A DNA stretch of 64,000 nucleotides. It comes from Venatoribacter cucullus. GTDB taxonomy: Bacteria; Pseudomonadota; Gammaproteobacteria; Pseudomonadales; Oceanobacteraceae. A model generated the notes under the pieces. That model had not been told where the DNA came from and searched no databases. It was given only the letters and a program-made list of their open reading frames with translations. Shown piece after piece: positions 17,383 through 27,338 of this stretch (its first letter is position 1; every line of letters starts with the position of its first letter). The DNA lies in NCBI RefSeq assembly GCF_016132445.1, contig NZ_CP046056.1, forward strand, positions 1,364,001 to 1,428,000. Reading direction: 5' to 3'. The position numbers were made by a program, and so were the translations under genes.

Positions 17383-17412
17383 AAAAAAAACCCGCTTCGG
17401 CGGGTTTTTTTA
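17383..17412 (+). terminator. UUCG-tetraloop terminator after the DUF6160-like gene
   Basis: CCCGC (17391-17395), loop TTCG and GCGGG (17400-17404) are flanked by eight A and seven T. A very stable hairpin that should separate most transcription of the surface protein from the genes after it. Confidence 0.9.
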
Positions 17413-17610
17413 TGCCGCTTTTCAGTGGGGTTTATTGAGCCTCTTTTGAACTGGTGTTTATACCCCTTTTATACCGTGAAAAAACCCGGTAAACGGCTTA
17501 AAAAAGCCTATTTTTCTGTTGGTCGTTTATGTGTTTTTATGTAACATGGCTTCAGACAGAAAATAACAATAACAACGAATACGCAACGGAGGGGCCTCAG
17601 GCCATCATCT

Positions 17611-18543
17611 GTGTTTATCATTCTCCTCGGCTCTATTATTGCCTTTGCCATGGTCAACGAAGTGGCCATTGTGCCAGACCGCAAACCGGGCGATACCGTT
17701 GTGCGGGTGGCGGTGCAAGAGCATTACCAGTACGACACAGTGGTGAATGTCGAGCCACTGGTGGTGCAGAAGTTCCGTAACGTAGTGCGCCAGCAATACG
17801 ACTACTCCTGCGGTTCGGCGGCGTTAACAACCTTGCTCGATTTTTACCTGGGCCGTAACTTTCAGGAGCGGCAGGTAATGGAAGGCTTGCTGCGCTTTGG
17901 TGAAACCGAACGTATTGTGCAGCGCCGGGGTTTTTCCCTGCTGGATATGAAGCGTCTGGTTACGGCTCTGGGTCACCCGTCTGGTGGCTTTAAAGCCGAA
18001 GCCAAAGATCTGGTGGCGCTCGACCACCCGGCCATTGCGCCGATTGAATACGCCGGCTTCAAGCATTTTGTGGTTATCCGTTCCGTCCATGAAGGCCGGG
18101 TATATGTGGCGGATCCGGCGCTGGGTAACCTGAGCTTTACCCTCAATCGCTTTCTGGAAATCTGGGATAACAACGTACTCTTTATTGTGTTCCCGAACGG
18201 CCACAAACCGGCTAATGGTCTTGAATTACGCGAAGAAGATATGCGCTTCGTTGCGGACTATTTAATTGCCGAAAACAGTTTTCGTGAATTTCCGTTACTG
18301 GCGATGAGCTACGAAGATAAAATCGCTAATGCGGTAGCTGAATTGAATAATAATGCCCGTTCCAGTTACTCACCTCGCCTTGATGCCAGTGGTAATTATG
18401 TGAAAAACACCGATGGCCAGGTGGTGTATGACATCGAATTCGGCAAAGCTGAAGACGGTGTCAAACCGGAAGACTTTAATGTCCGGGCTGCTACAGATCC
18501 TACTGAACGCCTCGAGAAAGAGCTGCGCTTCAGAAGAAAATAA
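17611..18543 (+). CDS. C39 family cysteine peptidase, exported, stand-alone
   Basis: Papain-like peptidase of the C39 family, whose best known members trim double-glycine leaders inside bacteriocin ABC exporters. Here there is no ABC or membrane-export domain. A hydrophobic N-terminal segment (about 2-15) suggests export or anchoring, and a C39 domain occupies about 55-205. The triad is visible: Cys67 in YDYSCGSAAL, His152 in GFKHFVVI and Asp168 in VADPALGN. A roughly 100-residue C-terminal tail of unknown type follows. GTG 17611 is the only suitable start, but its GGAGGGG lies about 16 bases away, so the true start is uncertain. Related C39 proteins occur beside DUF6160-like genes in Fil-type loci; the target is unknown. 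Confidence 0.8.
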   Translation: MFIILLGSIIAFAMVNEVAIVPDRKPGDTVVRVAVQEHYQYDTVVNVEPLVVQKFRNVVRQQYDYSCGSAALTTLLDFYLGRNFQERQVMEGLLRFGETERIVQRRGFSLLDMKRLVTALGHPSGGFKAEAKDLVALDHPAIAPIEYAGFKHFVVIRSVHEGRVYVADPALGNLSFTLNRFLEIWDNNVLFIVFPNGHKPANGLELREEDMRFVADYLIAENSFREFPLLAMSYEDKIANAVAELNNNARSSYSPRLDASGNYVKNTDGQVVYDIEFGKAEDGVKPEDFNVRAATDPTERLEKELRFRRK

Positions 18544-18570
18544 TAACGATACAGGATTAAGGGAATTCTC

Positions 18571-19629
18571 ATGTTTATTCGAACCACGCTTTTGTCTCTG
18601 CCAATTTTACTGGCTGTGATACCGGCTGCGTACGCCGATGAGCAGGATCTTTCCAAGGCTCGTGATGCGCTGCAAAAACAGGATAACGACGCCGATACCG
18701 AAAAAGCCCTCGAGCAGGTGTTTGAAGCGGCAGAAAAAAACTACTCGTTATTACGCAAGGGTGGTAAGTCACTTAATTATAATTTCGACTACAGCTATTA
18801 CGGTGACCAGCGTATCGATCTGATTATTCAGCCCACCCTGGATTCTGAGGGCGTGCCATCAGGATCATCCACCATTCTGAACGCTGATGTGGCCCCGGTG
18901 GCCAGTCATACCTTTACCAACGCGTTTACTTTTGACTACGGTATTCTGAACAACCTGACCATCAGTGGCCGGTTACCCTTCGTTGCCAAGTACGATACCG
19001 AAGAAGATTTAACGGCCTACGGCTTAGGCGATATCAGTGGCTCACTGCGTTGGCAGCCGTTTGAATATGTGCCGGGCAAGGTCAGTCAGACTTACTTTGG
19101 CTCGCTTAAATTAAAGACCGGCGACAGTCCATACGAAATTGATATTGACCGCAACCTGTCCACCGGTTCCGGTTATTACAGCCTCAGCGGCGGTATCAGT
19201 GCCTCTAAGGTAATGGATCCGGTAGTGCTGTTCGGTTCCGTCAGTTATTCCTACAATTTTTCAGAAGAAAATCTGAATCAGCGTCGTGGTGGCACCATTC
19301 TGGATGAAGTGCATCCCGGACATGCGCTGTCATTCTCGATGGGTTTTGCCTATTCCTTGTCTTACGATGTTTCGCTCAGTGCCTCTTTCCAGGGTTCTTA
19401 TAATGATGAAACCCGGTTTGTGGTTTTATCTGGTGGAGAAACAAATGAGTCGATTGCCGGCAGCCAGATGAGCGGCATTATGAATTTTGCGTTGGGTGTG
19501 CGGGTGTCGCCGAAAACCATCGCCAACGTTAACGTCGGCTTTGGTCTTACCGAGCTGTCGCCGGATATTATTCTTGGATTATCGTTACCCATTGATATCG
19601 AGGGTGTGAAACCTGCTTCAGGCAACTGA
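18571..19629 (+). CDS. outer-membrane beta-barrel protein (MetA-pathway/FilC-like)
   Basis: A 352-residue exported protein. The signal peptide (about 1-22, AAYA) leads into a short charged helical stretch (EQDLSKARDALQKQDN, then a run ending EKNYSLLR). Amphipathic beta strands with alternating aromatic residues follow to the C terminus (FDYGILNNLTISGRLPF, GSVSYSYNFSEENL). The pattern resembles transporter-like barrels of the phenol-MetA-degradation family. The helical prefix could sit in the periplasm and contact the peptide or protein being handled. ATG 18571 lies 27 bp after the C39 gene. Function is not known; it may help move the DUF6160-like protein or a lipid. Confidence 0.65.
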   Translation: MFIRTTLLSLPILLAVIPAAYADEQDLSKARDALQKQDNDADTEKALEQVFEAAEKNYSLLRKGGKSLNYNFDYSYYGDQRIDLIIQPTLDSEGVPSGSSTILNADVAPVASHTFTNAFTFDYGILNNLTISGRLPFVAKYDTEEDLTAYGLGDISGSLRWQPFEYVPGKVSQTYFGSLKLKTGDSPYEIDIDRNLSTGSGYYSLSGGISASKVMDPVVLFGSVSYSYNFSEENLNQRRGGTILDEVHPGHALSFSMGFAYSLSYDVSLSASFQGSYNDETRFVVLSGGETNESIAGSQMSGIMNFALGVRVSPKTIANVNVGFGLTELSPDIILGLSLPIDIEGVKPASGN

Positions 19630-19681
19630 TTAAGCTTTGGCTTGCTCAACGATAACAATAACAGGGTAGCGGCAAACGATT

Positions 19682-21319
19682 ATGCGCATTCTCATTTTTT
19701 TGTTTCTGATGATACCGGGGCTGGCAACGGCTCAGCTGATTCAGAACATGTTCATCGATACCAAAGCGATGTCGCTGGGGAACGCGGTTACCGCAGATCC
19801 GACCGGCATTATGGATATTCACTTTAACCCGGCGGGCTTAACCAAGCTGGAAGGGCGGCAGATCCAGATCCAGCTGATGAATATTATGTTGTCAGCCGAG
19901 GCCAACTTCAGCTTGCCGGAAGACTACGACCCGGATGAAGCTGGCCTGGTGCCGATTCATGAAGATCCGATTCTCAACGATCCGAAAAGCAAGGCCATTG
20001 CGGCGGCGTATTTACCAGGCGTGGGCATTTTACCCATGCACTTGCCGGTGTTGACCTTACCAACCGGTGGCGTGTCCATCCAGCCGGCGGGTTCTAAATT
20101 CACCTTTGCCAATGCGGCTTATGCACCGATGGCCGCCGGTTTCGCCAAAGAAAGCGATGATGCTGGCCGTTATCAGGCCCGTGAAGTTGCCTTACAACGC
20201 TTTACCTATTTCTCGCCGTCCTTCGGGTACAAGGTCAACGACCAGTTGGCGTTGGGTGCCAGCTTCTTGTTTTCCCATCAGGCGGTTGCTGTTAATCAGG
20301 ATGTGCGGGCGCCGAATATGCTGATTGGGGTACTGGAAGAACTGCAGGGTGCCTTTGGTTGTTTTGATGAAAACGGCAATTCCACTGGTAATGATCCGCT
20401 GGCGCCGATTATTACACTCTGTGGTGGCAGCGTCGGTCCGTTCAAGGATATCGGTGAGCTGCAGATTTTAACCGAAGAAACCCTGTCGCCATCCTACAAC
20501 CTGGGCTTGTTGTGGGAACCGACCGATTGGTTTGCCCTGGGTCTGGGTTATCAGAGTGAAGCGAAAGCGCACCTGAAGGGCTCTTTTGAGCTGGAATATA
20601 CCGACGAATTTGCCGATTTCTTCCGCACCTTTCGTTCTTCTATTGTGGGTGCCATTGGCGGTGCTATTTTCTCGCTGCCCACCGGGGTTAAGCGTGAGGC
20701 GGGGAATGTGTCGGTTCGTTTGACCTATCCGCAGCATTTTCAGGCCGGTATTAAATTACGCTTTCTGGAAAAATATCAGTTGAACGTGGATGCTGGCTGG
20801 ACCGACTTTGACAAGTGGGATGCGCTGCGTTTTGAATTCGACCGTAACGTCAGCTTCCTGAGCATGGCCAAACTGCTGGCGCCGGACATTGTGACGGATA
20901 ACAGCCTGACCATGCCGATGGGCTACGAAAGTGTCTGGAGCTTTGGTTTTGGCCTGCAGTATGACCTGAACTCGCGGATTAAACTGCGCATGGGTTATGA
21001 ACCGCGTAAGTCTTCCATTCCGGATGATCGCCGCAGTGTGCAGGCGCCATTGGGTGATGCCAACCTGTACAGCGTCGGTATGGGTTATCAGTGGGATAAA
21101 GATACCGTGGTGGATTTATCCCTGAGTTTCATGCAGTCTGAAGAGGTTATTCTGGCTGACCCGCAAGGTGCGGATGCGACCGGTGAATATCCGAATTCCA
21201 GTGACTCCATTAACCGAAACTGTCTGACATGTACCGTGACCAACCCGTATCCAGGCCTGAACGTCGAAACCAAACTGACCATTGGCGCTGCAGGTATCAG
21301 TTTCCGCACCAAGTTCTGA
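19682..21319 (+). CDS. FadL/OmpP1/TodX-type outer-membrane transporter
   Basis: Outer-membrane channel of the family that takes up long-chain fatty acids and other hydrophobic compounds. After a signal peptide (about 1-17, ATA) the N terminus has the hallmark sequence SLGNAVTADPTGIMDIHFNPAGL, which forms the luminal hatch. The remaining barrel strands end with SFRTKF, a C-terminal phenylalanine suited to Bam assembly. At 545 residues it is longer than E. coli FadL (about 446). It has an insert containing two cysteines (GCFDENGN and ITLCGG), perhaps a disulfide in an extracellular loop. It is 52 bp after the preceding barrel gene and 2 bp before the next gene, so it is operonic. Confidence 0.85.
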   Translation: MRILIFLFLMIPGLATAQLIQNMFIDTKAMSLGNAVTADPTGIMDIHFNPAGLTKLEGRQIQIQLMNIMLSAEANFSLPEDYDPDEAGLVPIHEDPILNDPKSKAIAAAYLPGVGILPMHLPVLTLPTGGVSIQPAGSKFTFANAAYAPMAAGFAKESDDAGRYQAREVALQRFTYFSPSFGYKVNDQLALGASFLFSHQAVAVNQDVRAPNMLIGVLEELQGAFGCFDENGNSTGNDPLAPIITLCGGSVGPFKDIGELQILTEETLSPSYNLGLLWEPTDWFALGLGYQSEAKAHLKGSFELEYTDEFADFFRTFRSSIVGAIGGAIFSLPTGVKREAGNVSVRLTYPQHFQAGIKLRFLEKYQLNVDAGWTDFDKWDALRFEFDRNVSFLSMAKLLAPDIVTDNSLTMPMGYESVWSFGFGLQYDLNSRIKLRMGYEPRKSSIPDDRRSVQAPLGDANLYSVGMGYQWDKDTVVDLSLSFMQSEEVILADPQGADATGEYPNSSDSINRNCLTCTVTNPYPGLNVETKLTIGAAGISFRTKF

Positions 21320-21321
21320 TT

Positions 21322-22122
21322 ATGTTGTTCCTGTTTTGTCTGAGCGCTGGCAGTGCTCAGGCGGAACCGGAATATTTCACCTGGATCGACGCTGAAGGGC
21401 GTATCCATAACACGCTTAAATCGGACGCTGACCGTAAAAAAAATGACCGGTCAAAAGCCGGTGAAAACGAGCGGCCATCCTCATCATCGTCTGATGATAA
21501 CTACCTGACTGAAGACGAATTCGCAGCCGAGCAGGAACGTCTGCAGCGCGAGCAGCCACCGTTTTACACCTGGATTGATGCCGAAGGGCGGCTGCGCTAT
21601 GAAACCATTCCGCAACCCTCAGAAGAAGCCCAGGCCGCCGCAGCAGACGATGTACTGGTATCTGACCACACGCTGTTACCGGGCTGGCGGGTCAGCGATG
21701 CGGTACGGAATTCCGGGTGCTGCGGATTGTATCAGGCGTATTTTCAGGAAGAGTTAAAGCCTTTTAAACCGGTATTATTTTCCCGGGTGGATTTGTCGGC
21801 GCCTTTACGCACCCAGACCGGTGAGCGGCCGGCCTGGTATTTTCGGTTGCCTGAACTATCGCCTGATGCAGAGGACCCGGTACTGCGGCTGCGCCTGCGT
21901 GATACCGACGCGCCACTGGCGCTGATTGCGTTGGATGCACAACTGCAACCACTGCATTTTATCCCGCAGGTGGAGCGACAATTGACCGACGCGACCTGGA
22001 AGGCGGTGGCTTTTTACGAAAGCCTGATCAGTATTGCCGACAAGGATGTGCAGGCGTTTATTCTGTATTTCCCCGCCGGTGCGCCGGCACGCGCCAATCT
22101 TGAGGTAGAATACCGCCCTTAA
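21322..22122 (+). CDS. periplasmic protein with duplicated DUF4124-like motif (FilE-like)
   Basis: A 266-residue exported protein with a short signal sequence (MLFLFCLSAGSAQA). It holds two copies of a DUF4124-like segment, EYFTWIDAEGRIHNT (about 17-31) and PFYTWIDAEGRLRYET (about 80-95), joined by a charged Ser/Asp/Glu linker. A C-terminal domain starting at SGCCGLYQAYF (about 131) contains WYFRLPEL and LRLRLRDTDAPLALIALDAQL, vaguely like MalM periplasmic proteins. ATG 21322 is two bases after the FadL-type stop. It probably completes the C39-barrel-FadL operon; its role is unknown. The FilE comparison is by position and remembered annotation only. Confidence 0.6.
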   Translation: MLFLFCLSAGSAQAEPEYFTWIDAEGRIHNTLKSDADRKKNDRSKAGENERPSSSSSDDNYLTEDEFAAEQERLQREQPPFYTWIDAEGRLRYETIPQPSEEAQAAAADDVLVSDHTLLPGWRVSDAVRNSGCCGLYQAYFQEELKPFKPVLFSRVDLSAPLRTQTGERPAWYFRLPELSPDAEDPVLRLRLRDTDAPLALIALDAQLQPLHFIPQVERQLTDATWKAVAFYESLISIADKDVQAFILYFPAGAPARANLEVEYRP

Positions 22123-22140
22123 TCGTGCCGGAATTCTCCC

Positions 22141-22980
22141 ATGGAAAAACACCCGCTTAATTTCCGCAGTGACCACTGCGATCAGCATGCTGTTGTCTTA
22201 ACCAACCCTGCCGCTACCACAGAGCGGCGGCTGGTGTTGCTGCACGGTGCCGGCGTGGCTGGGGAATTAAGCTGGACCTATGTGGCTAATTATTTAACCG
22301 GCTGGCGCGAAATTCTGATTCCCGATCTGGCTGGTATGGGAAGGTCGCGTTTTTTATCGGCGCCGGCCGCGGGTGTTGCCCCTTATGCCCAACAGCTGGA
22401 CGAGCTGACGGGTGCGCTAGACTGGCAGGAGTTCGATGTGGCCGGGTATTCCTTCGGCGGCATTGTGGCGGAGCACTGGCTGCGTTCACGGCCATTTAAC
22501 GGCCTGTGTTTTTTACTTGAGCCGGCCATGCTCTATGCCGCAGATGCCTACGTACTGCTGAACAAAGCGCAGCTGTATCAGCAGGTGGCTGAGCAGATTG
22601 TGGTCAACCCGGCTGATTCTGTTCCCTATGTCCGTTTTCTGGATTCGGTGTCGCCGGCGCGCAATCGTCAGGATAAAACCGAACAGTTAACCATTGCCCG
22701 CCTGCAGGCTAATGCCCTGGGGTTTGCGCAGGCATTGGCGGCGGTCAGTACTGCGCTGCAGCAACAACCGGATTATTACCTGAACTGGGTATCGCCCTGG
22801 GCCGGGGCTGGTTTTGTCGGCAGCCTGAGCGAGCCGGCCATGCATGAACGGCACCGGCAACTGGCAGCGGCCAGCCGTAACTGGCAGTTTGAAGTGGTGG
22901 ATGGGGCAGACCACAGCCTGGTGTTTACCCGGCCAAGAGCCATCGCTGCGGTGATGAACCGCTGCCTGGCAGAGCGCTGA
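22141..22980 (+). CDS. alpha/beta hydrolase
   Basis: A 279-residue alpha/beta-fold hydrolase with no signal peptide. The oxyanion region LVLLHGAGVAGELSW, nucleophile elbow AGYSFGGIVAEHW (Ser about 101) and catalytic His in GADHSLVF are present; an acidic residue in the VVDGAD stretch may complete the triad. The substrate cannot be told. It begins 18 bp after the preceding envelope gene, so it may be cotranscribed with the fil-like block, for instance as a lipid or ester hydrolase acting on what the FadL-type channel imports; that link is speculative. Tail-to-tail with ppsR. Confidence 0.82.
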   Translation: MEKHPLNFRSDHCDQHAVVLTNPAATTERRLVLLHGAGVAGELSWTYVANYLTGWREILIPDLAGMGRSRFLSAPAAGVAPYAQQLDELTGALDWQEFDVAGYSFGGIVAEHWLRSRPFNGLCFLLEPAMLYAADAYVLLNKAQLYQQVAEQIVVNPADSVPYVRFLDSVSPARNRQDKTEQLTIARLQANALGFAQALAAVSTALQQQPDYYLNWVSPWAGAGFVGSLSEPAMHERHRQLAAASRNWQFEVVDGADHSLVFTRPRAIAAVMNRCLAER

Positions 22981-22989
22981 TCGAAAAAA

Positions 22990-23811
22990 TCAGCTTTGCA
23001 GGCGCCGCTGCAAACCGGTTTCGGCCATGATGCGGGTCGAGATTTCTTCAATGGATTTGTTGGTGGTGCTCAGAAACGGGATGTTTTCCCGCTGATACAT
23101 TTCTTCCACTTCATCCACTTCGTGATAGCACTGTTTTAATGAAGCGTAGCGGCTGTTGGCCCGGCGTTCGGTGCGGATAGCCGCCAGCCGCTCGGGATCA
23201 ATGGTTAATCCAAACAGCTTGTGCCGGTATGGTTGCAGCGCCGCAGGCAGTTTCAGTTCTGCCATGTCTTCTTCGGTAATCGGATAGTTCGCCGTTTTAA
23301 TACCGAACTGCATGGCCATGTACAAAGACGTCGGGGTTTTACCGCAACGGGACACGCCGATCAGAATAATATCGGCGTCGTTATAGTGGCGGGTGCGGGC
23401 ACCATCATCGTTATCCAGTGCGAAGTTAACCGCATCAATGCGGGCCAGGTAATTCGGGCTGGTGGTCGGCGAATGGGACTTACCCACGGTGTAAGACGAT
23501 TCCACCTGCAATTCGCTTTCCAGCGGCGCCAGAAACGCGGCAAAAATATCGATGTTCAGCGCGTTCGAGGCGTCGATTACTTTGCGGATGTTTTTATCGA
23601 CGATGGTGTCGAAAATAATTGCAGCCTGGCCGGTTTCAGCCGCGATACGGTTAATTTTTTCAACCGCTTTCTCAGCTTTTTCCACGGAATCGACATAGGG
23701 CAGGGTAATCCGTTCAAATTCGATGCTTTCGAATTGTGCCAGCAGGCTGTTGCCCAGCGTTTCTGCGGTGATGCCGGTACCATCAGAGATAAAGAACGCG
23801 GTTCGCTTCAT
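22990..23811 (-). CDS. ppsR: phosphoenolpyruvate synthase regulatory protein (PSRP)
   Basis: Bifunctional serine/threonine kinase and phosphorylase (DUF299 family) that switches PEP synthase off with ADP and on with phosphate. The start [20 protein letters not shown] is typical, and the P-loop [13 protein letters not shown] is present near residue 155. ATG 23811 is preferred to 23853 because it gives the standard 273-residue length. Divergent from its target ppsA across 126 bp. Confidence 0.95.
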   Translation of the reverse strand: MKRTAFFISDGTGITAETLGNSLLAQFESIEFERITLPYVDSVEKAEKAVEKINRIAAETGQAAIIFDTIVDKNIRKVIDASNALNIDIFAAFLAPLESELQVESSYTVGKSHSPTTSPNYLARIDAVNFALDNDDGARTRHYNDADIILIGVSRCGKTPTSLYMAMQFGIKTANYPITEEDMAELKLPAALQPYRHKLFGLTIDPERLAAIRTERRANSRYASLKQCYHEVDEVEEMYQRENIPFLSTTNKSIEEISTRIMAETGLQRRLQS

Positions 23812-23937
23812 GTGGAAATTTGTTGCCTCTGCACTTAGTATTACGCAGCCCATCGCCGCAGCAGGCGATTTTAGGCGATTATCCCCGATGAGGCGAGCGC
23901 CCGCGGCGAACGTGGAAAAATACAGGAGAGCAGTGCG

Positions 23938-26301
23938 TTGACTGAATATGTACTCTGGTTTGATCAGGTATCCATGGGCGATGTTGAGCGGGTCGGTGGT
24001 AAAAACGCCTCGCTGGGGGAGATGATCAGTAATCTGGCGGGGGCTGGTGTATCCGTCCCCGGTGGCTTTGCTACTACTGCCGATGCTTATCGTGAGTTTC
24101 TGAGCTTTGAAGGGCTCGACACCCGTATCCAGCAGGCGCTGGATGCCCTGAATGTGGAAGATATCCGCGCGTTAACCGAAACCGGCGCCCGTATCCGCGG
24201 CTGGATTTACGAAGCGCCGCTGCCGCCGGCGCTGGAGCAGGCAGTACGCAAAGCGTTCGGTAAACTGCAGGCTGGTAATGAACGTATGGCCGTGGCCGTG
24301 CGCTCTTCCGCCACCGCCGAAGACCTGCCCGATGCTTCCTTTGCCGGCCAGCAGGAAACCCATCTGAATATTGTCGGCATCGACAACGTGCTGCACGCCA
24401 TCCGCGATGTGTTCGCTTCTTTATTCAACGATCGCGCCATTGCGTACCGCAGCCATCAGGGCTTTGACCATCACAAGGTGGCCTTGTCGGCCGGTATTCA
24501 GCGCATGGTGCGTTCAGAAACCGCCTCCAGCGGTGTGATGTTTACTCTGGATACCGAGTCTGGTTTTGATCAGGTGGTGTTCGTTACTTCGTCGTATGGC
24601 CTGGGTGAAACCGTGGTGCAGGGTGCCGTAAACCCGGACGAATTTTACGTTCACAAAGGCAACCTTAAGGCCAACCGTCCCGCCATTCTGCGCCGCAACC
24701 TGGGCGCTAAAGCCATTAAGATGGTGTACAACAAAGACGCTGCCGTCGGCCGCTCGGTGGAAACCCAGCGCGTTGACCGCGAACTGCGTCAGGTATTTTC
24801 CCTGACCGATGCCGAAGTGGAGGCACTGGCGCGGCAGGCATTAATTATTGAACAGCACTACGGTCGTCCGATGGACATTGAATGGGCCAAAGATGGCGAC
24901 GACCAGCAGCTGTACATCGTGCAGGCGCGGCCGGAAACGGTAAAAAGCCGCACCAATAAAAACGTGATGGAGCGTTACCTGCTGAAAGAAACCGGCACCG
25001 TGCTGGTAGAAGGCCGTTCTATTGGTCACCGTATTGGCAAAGGCCGGGTGCGGGTGGTTCACAGCGCCGAAGATATGGATCAGGTGCAGGAAGGCGATGT
25101 GCTGGTGGCGGATATGACCGACCCGGATTGGGAACCGGTGATGAAACGCTCGGCGGCCATTGTTACCAACCGCGGTGGCCGTACCTGTCACGCCGCCATT
25201 ATTGCCCGCGAGCTGGGTATTCCGGCGGTGGTGGGCTGTGAAGACGCTACCGATAAACTGCGCGATGGTCAGGAAGTAACGGTTTCCTGTGCCGAAGGTG
25301 ATACCGGTTTCGTCTATGAAGGCGCACTGGATTTCGATATCCGCACCAACAGCGTCGATCAGATGCCCGATCTGCCGTTCAAAATTATGATGAACGTCGG
25401 CAACCCCGACCGCGCCTTCGACTTCCAGGCGCTGCCGAACGAAGGCGTGGGGCTGGCGCGGCTGGAGTTTATTATTAACCGCATGATCGGTGTGCATCCG
25501 AAAGCGTTGCTGAACTTCAACAGCCTTCCGGAAGAAGTGAAACCGACCGTGCAGCGTCGCATTGCCGGCTACTCCGGTCCGGTTGATTTTTACGTCGATA
25601 AACTGGTGGAAGGTATTTCTACGCTGGCGGCCGCCTTCTGGCCCAAGCGCGTGATTGTGCGTCTGTCCGACTTCAAATCAAACGAGTACGCCAACCTGAT
25701 TGGCGGACGCTTATACGAGCCGGAAGAAGAAAACCCGATGCTGGGCTTCCGCGGTGCGTCCCGTTATATCTCCAAAAACTTCCGCGATTGCTTCGAGCTG
25801 GAATGCCGGGCGATGAAAAAAGTCCGTAACGAAATGGGCTTTACCAACGTCGAGATTATGGTGCCGTTCGTGCGCACGGTCGGCGAAGCCGAGCAGGTGG
25901 TGAGCCTGCTGGCGGAAAATGGCCTGAAGCGCGGTGAAAACGATCTGAAGCTGATTATGATGTGCGAACTGCCGGCCAACGCCATTCTGGCCGAGCAATT
26001 CCTTGAGCACTTTGACGGCTTCTCAGTCGGTTCCAATGACCTCACACAGCTGACGCTGGGGCTGGATCGTGACTCCGGCATCATTGCCCACCTGTTTGAT
26101 GAGCGTAATGAAGCCATTCTGGCGCTGCTGGAAAACGCCATTAACGCCTGTAAAAAAGCCGGTAAATACATTGGTATTTGCGGTCAGGGCCCATCCGATC
26201 ACCCGGATTTCGCCCGCTGGCTGATGGATCATGGCATTGACAGTGTGTCGCTTAACCCCGACTCCGTGATGGATACCTGGTTCTTCCTGGCGGATAAATA
26301 A
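23938..26301 (+). CDS. ppsA: phosphoenolpyruvate synthase
   Basis: Gluconeogenic enzyme making PEP from pyruvate and ATP. The 787 residues follow the family: an N-terminal ATP-binding domain ([30 protein letters not shown]), the phosphohistidine domain [21 protein letters not shown], and the PEP/pyruvate barrel with [16 protein letters not shown]. The start is TTG 23938, with AGGAG nine bases upstream; the overlapping GTG at 23933 is out of frame and closes at once. Paired with its regulator ppsR, it supports growth on C2/C3 acids, consistent with the methylcitrate genes nearby. Confidence 0.97.
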   Translation: MTEYVLWFDQVSMGDVERVGGKNASLGEMISNLAGAGVSVPGGFATTADAYREFLSFEGLDTRIQQALDALNVEDIRALTETGARIRGWIYEAPLPPALEQAVRKAFGKLQAGNERMAVAVRSSATAEDLPDASFAGQQETHLNIVGIDNVLHAIRDVFASLFNDRAIAYRSHQGFDHHKVALSAGIQRMVRSETASSGVMFTLDTESGFDQVVFVTSSYGLGETVVQGAVNPDEFYVHKGNLKANRPAILRRNLGAKAIKMVYNKDAAVGRSVETQRVDRELRQVFSLTDAEVEALARQALIIEQHYGRPMDIEWAKDGDDQQLYIVQARPETVKSRTNKNVMERYLLKETGTVLVEGRSIGHRIGKGRVRVVHSAEDMDQVQEGDVLVADMTDPDWEPVMKRSAAIVTNRGGRTCHAAIIARELGIPAVVGCEDATDKLRDGQEVTVSCAEGDTGFVYEGALDFDIRTNSVDQMPDLPFKIMMNVGNPDRAFDFQALPNEGVGLARLEFIINRMIGVHPKALLNFNSLPEEVKPTVQRRIAGYSGPVDFYVDKLVEGISTLAAAFWPKRVIVRLSDFKSNEYANLIGGRLYEPEEENPMLGFRGASRYISKNFRDCFELECRAMKKVRNEMGFTNVEIMVPFVRTVGEAEQVVSLLAENGLKRGENDLKLIMMCELPANAILAEQFLEHFDGFSVGSNDLTQLTLGLDRDSGIIAHLFDERNEAILALLENAINACKKAGKYIGICGQGPSDHPDFARWLMDHGIDSVSLNPDSVMDTWFFLADK

Positions 26302-26305
26302 CGCC

Positions 26306-27265
26306 ATGAAAAGCAGCAGTGAGTTGTTTCCGGTCAGCTTGTTCAGGGCCGAAATCCTGGGTGAGCTGAGCGAAGATGTGTATCTGGTTAAGCACAATCG
26401 CGATCCGGACCGCAGCGTTCAGATCGCGGTGTCGCATCTGGGGTTAACCGGGCGCAAGCCCACCCGTGGTGCGGTGGTGTTACTGCACGGCAGCTTTACC
26501 AACCGGGGGTTCTGGTTATCCGGCAAAGGTGAGGGCATGGCCCGTTATCTGCTGGAACAGGGTTTTGATGTCTGGCTGATGGAACAGCGTGGCCATGGTT
26601 TATCGCCACGCAATCAGGATTACTGGCGCAACACCGCCGAGCGCTACGTGTTGCATGATATTCCCGCCATCAACGCCTTTGTGCAGGAGAAATCCGGCCA
26701 TAAGCCGGTCTGGCTCGGGCACTCTCTGGGCGGAGTGCTGATCGCCAGTGCGGTGGCGGCCGGTGAACTGAACAAAGACAACTGCGCCGGCATGGCTTTG
26801 CTGGGCACCCAGGTGCTGCGCCGGCCCTGGTATCTGTGGATTCCGCTGGTTGGCATGGTGTTGCGGATGCTGGTGCACCGCCAGCGCGAACTCGATGGCC
26901 GGGCGCTGAAAATCGGCCCGGAAAATGAACCGGCGGGTCTGATCAATGAATACATTGCCAGTCATGGCTGGTTTGGCCGCTGGCGGCTGAAAACAGTGGG
27001 TAAGAAACTGCTGCCAGTCTGGAAGGCTTTTAATACGTTGCCGCTGCTGGCCGTGGCGGCGGCTGCCGACGAATCCGATCCGGCTAAATATTGCCTGCGC
27101 TTTGCCAGGCTCTACGGTGGTGGCAGCAAGGATGTGATCAAACTGGGCACTGCGGATGGTTTCAGTCGTGACTATGGCCATATCGACATGGTGGTCAGCA
27201 AAGACGCGGCCCGCGAAGTCTGGCCGCTGATCAGCACCTGGTTGTGCCAGCACGCCGGCTCATAA
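26306..27265 (+). CDS. alpha/beta hydrolase
   Basis: A 319-residue alpha/beta-fold hydrolase: [27 protein letters not shown], nucleophile elbow [13 protein letters not shown] (Ser about 140), and a C-terminal His candidate in [11 protein letters not shown]. The short insert after the elbow is hydrophobic ([14 protein letters not shown]), suggesting a lid or membrane contact, as in lipases. Starts 4 bp after ppsA and may be read with it, although no metabolic link is obvious. Substrate unknown. Confidence 0.85.
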   Translation: MKSSSELFPVSLFRAEILGELSEDVYLVKHNRDPDRSVQIAVSHLGLTGRKPTRGAVVLLHGSFTNRGFWLSGKGEGMARYLLEQGFDVWLMEQRGHGLSPRNQDYWRNTAERYVLHDIPAINAFVQEKSGHKPVWLGHSLGGVLIASAVAAGELNKDNCAGMALLGTQVLRRPWYLWIPLVGMVLRMLVHRQRELDGRALKIGPENEPAGLINEYIASHGWFGRWRLKTVGKKLLPVWKAFNTLPLLAVAAAADESDPAKYCLRFARLYGGGSKDVIKLGTADGFSRDYGHIDMVVSKDAAREVWPLISTWLCQHAGS

Positions 27266-27338
27266 ACAACACCTTATTCCTTGCTTAACCCATTGGTTTA
27301 CAAGTTTTTTCAGACAAACAATCCAACAGGAGATTGCT

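Noticed and set aside
17529-17780. 83-codon frame starting MCFYVTWLQ
   Set aside because: Out of frame with the C39 gene and unrelated to any family; C39 frame has a full triad.
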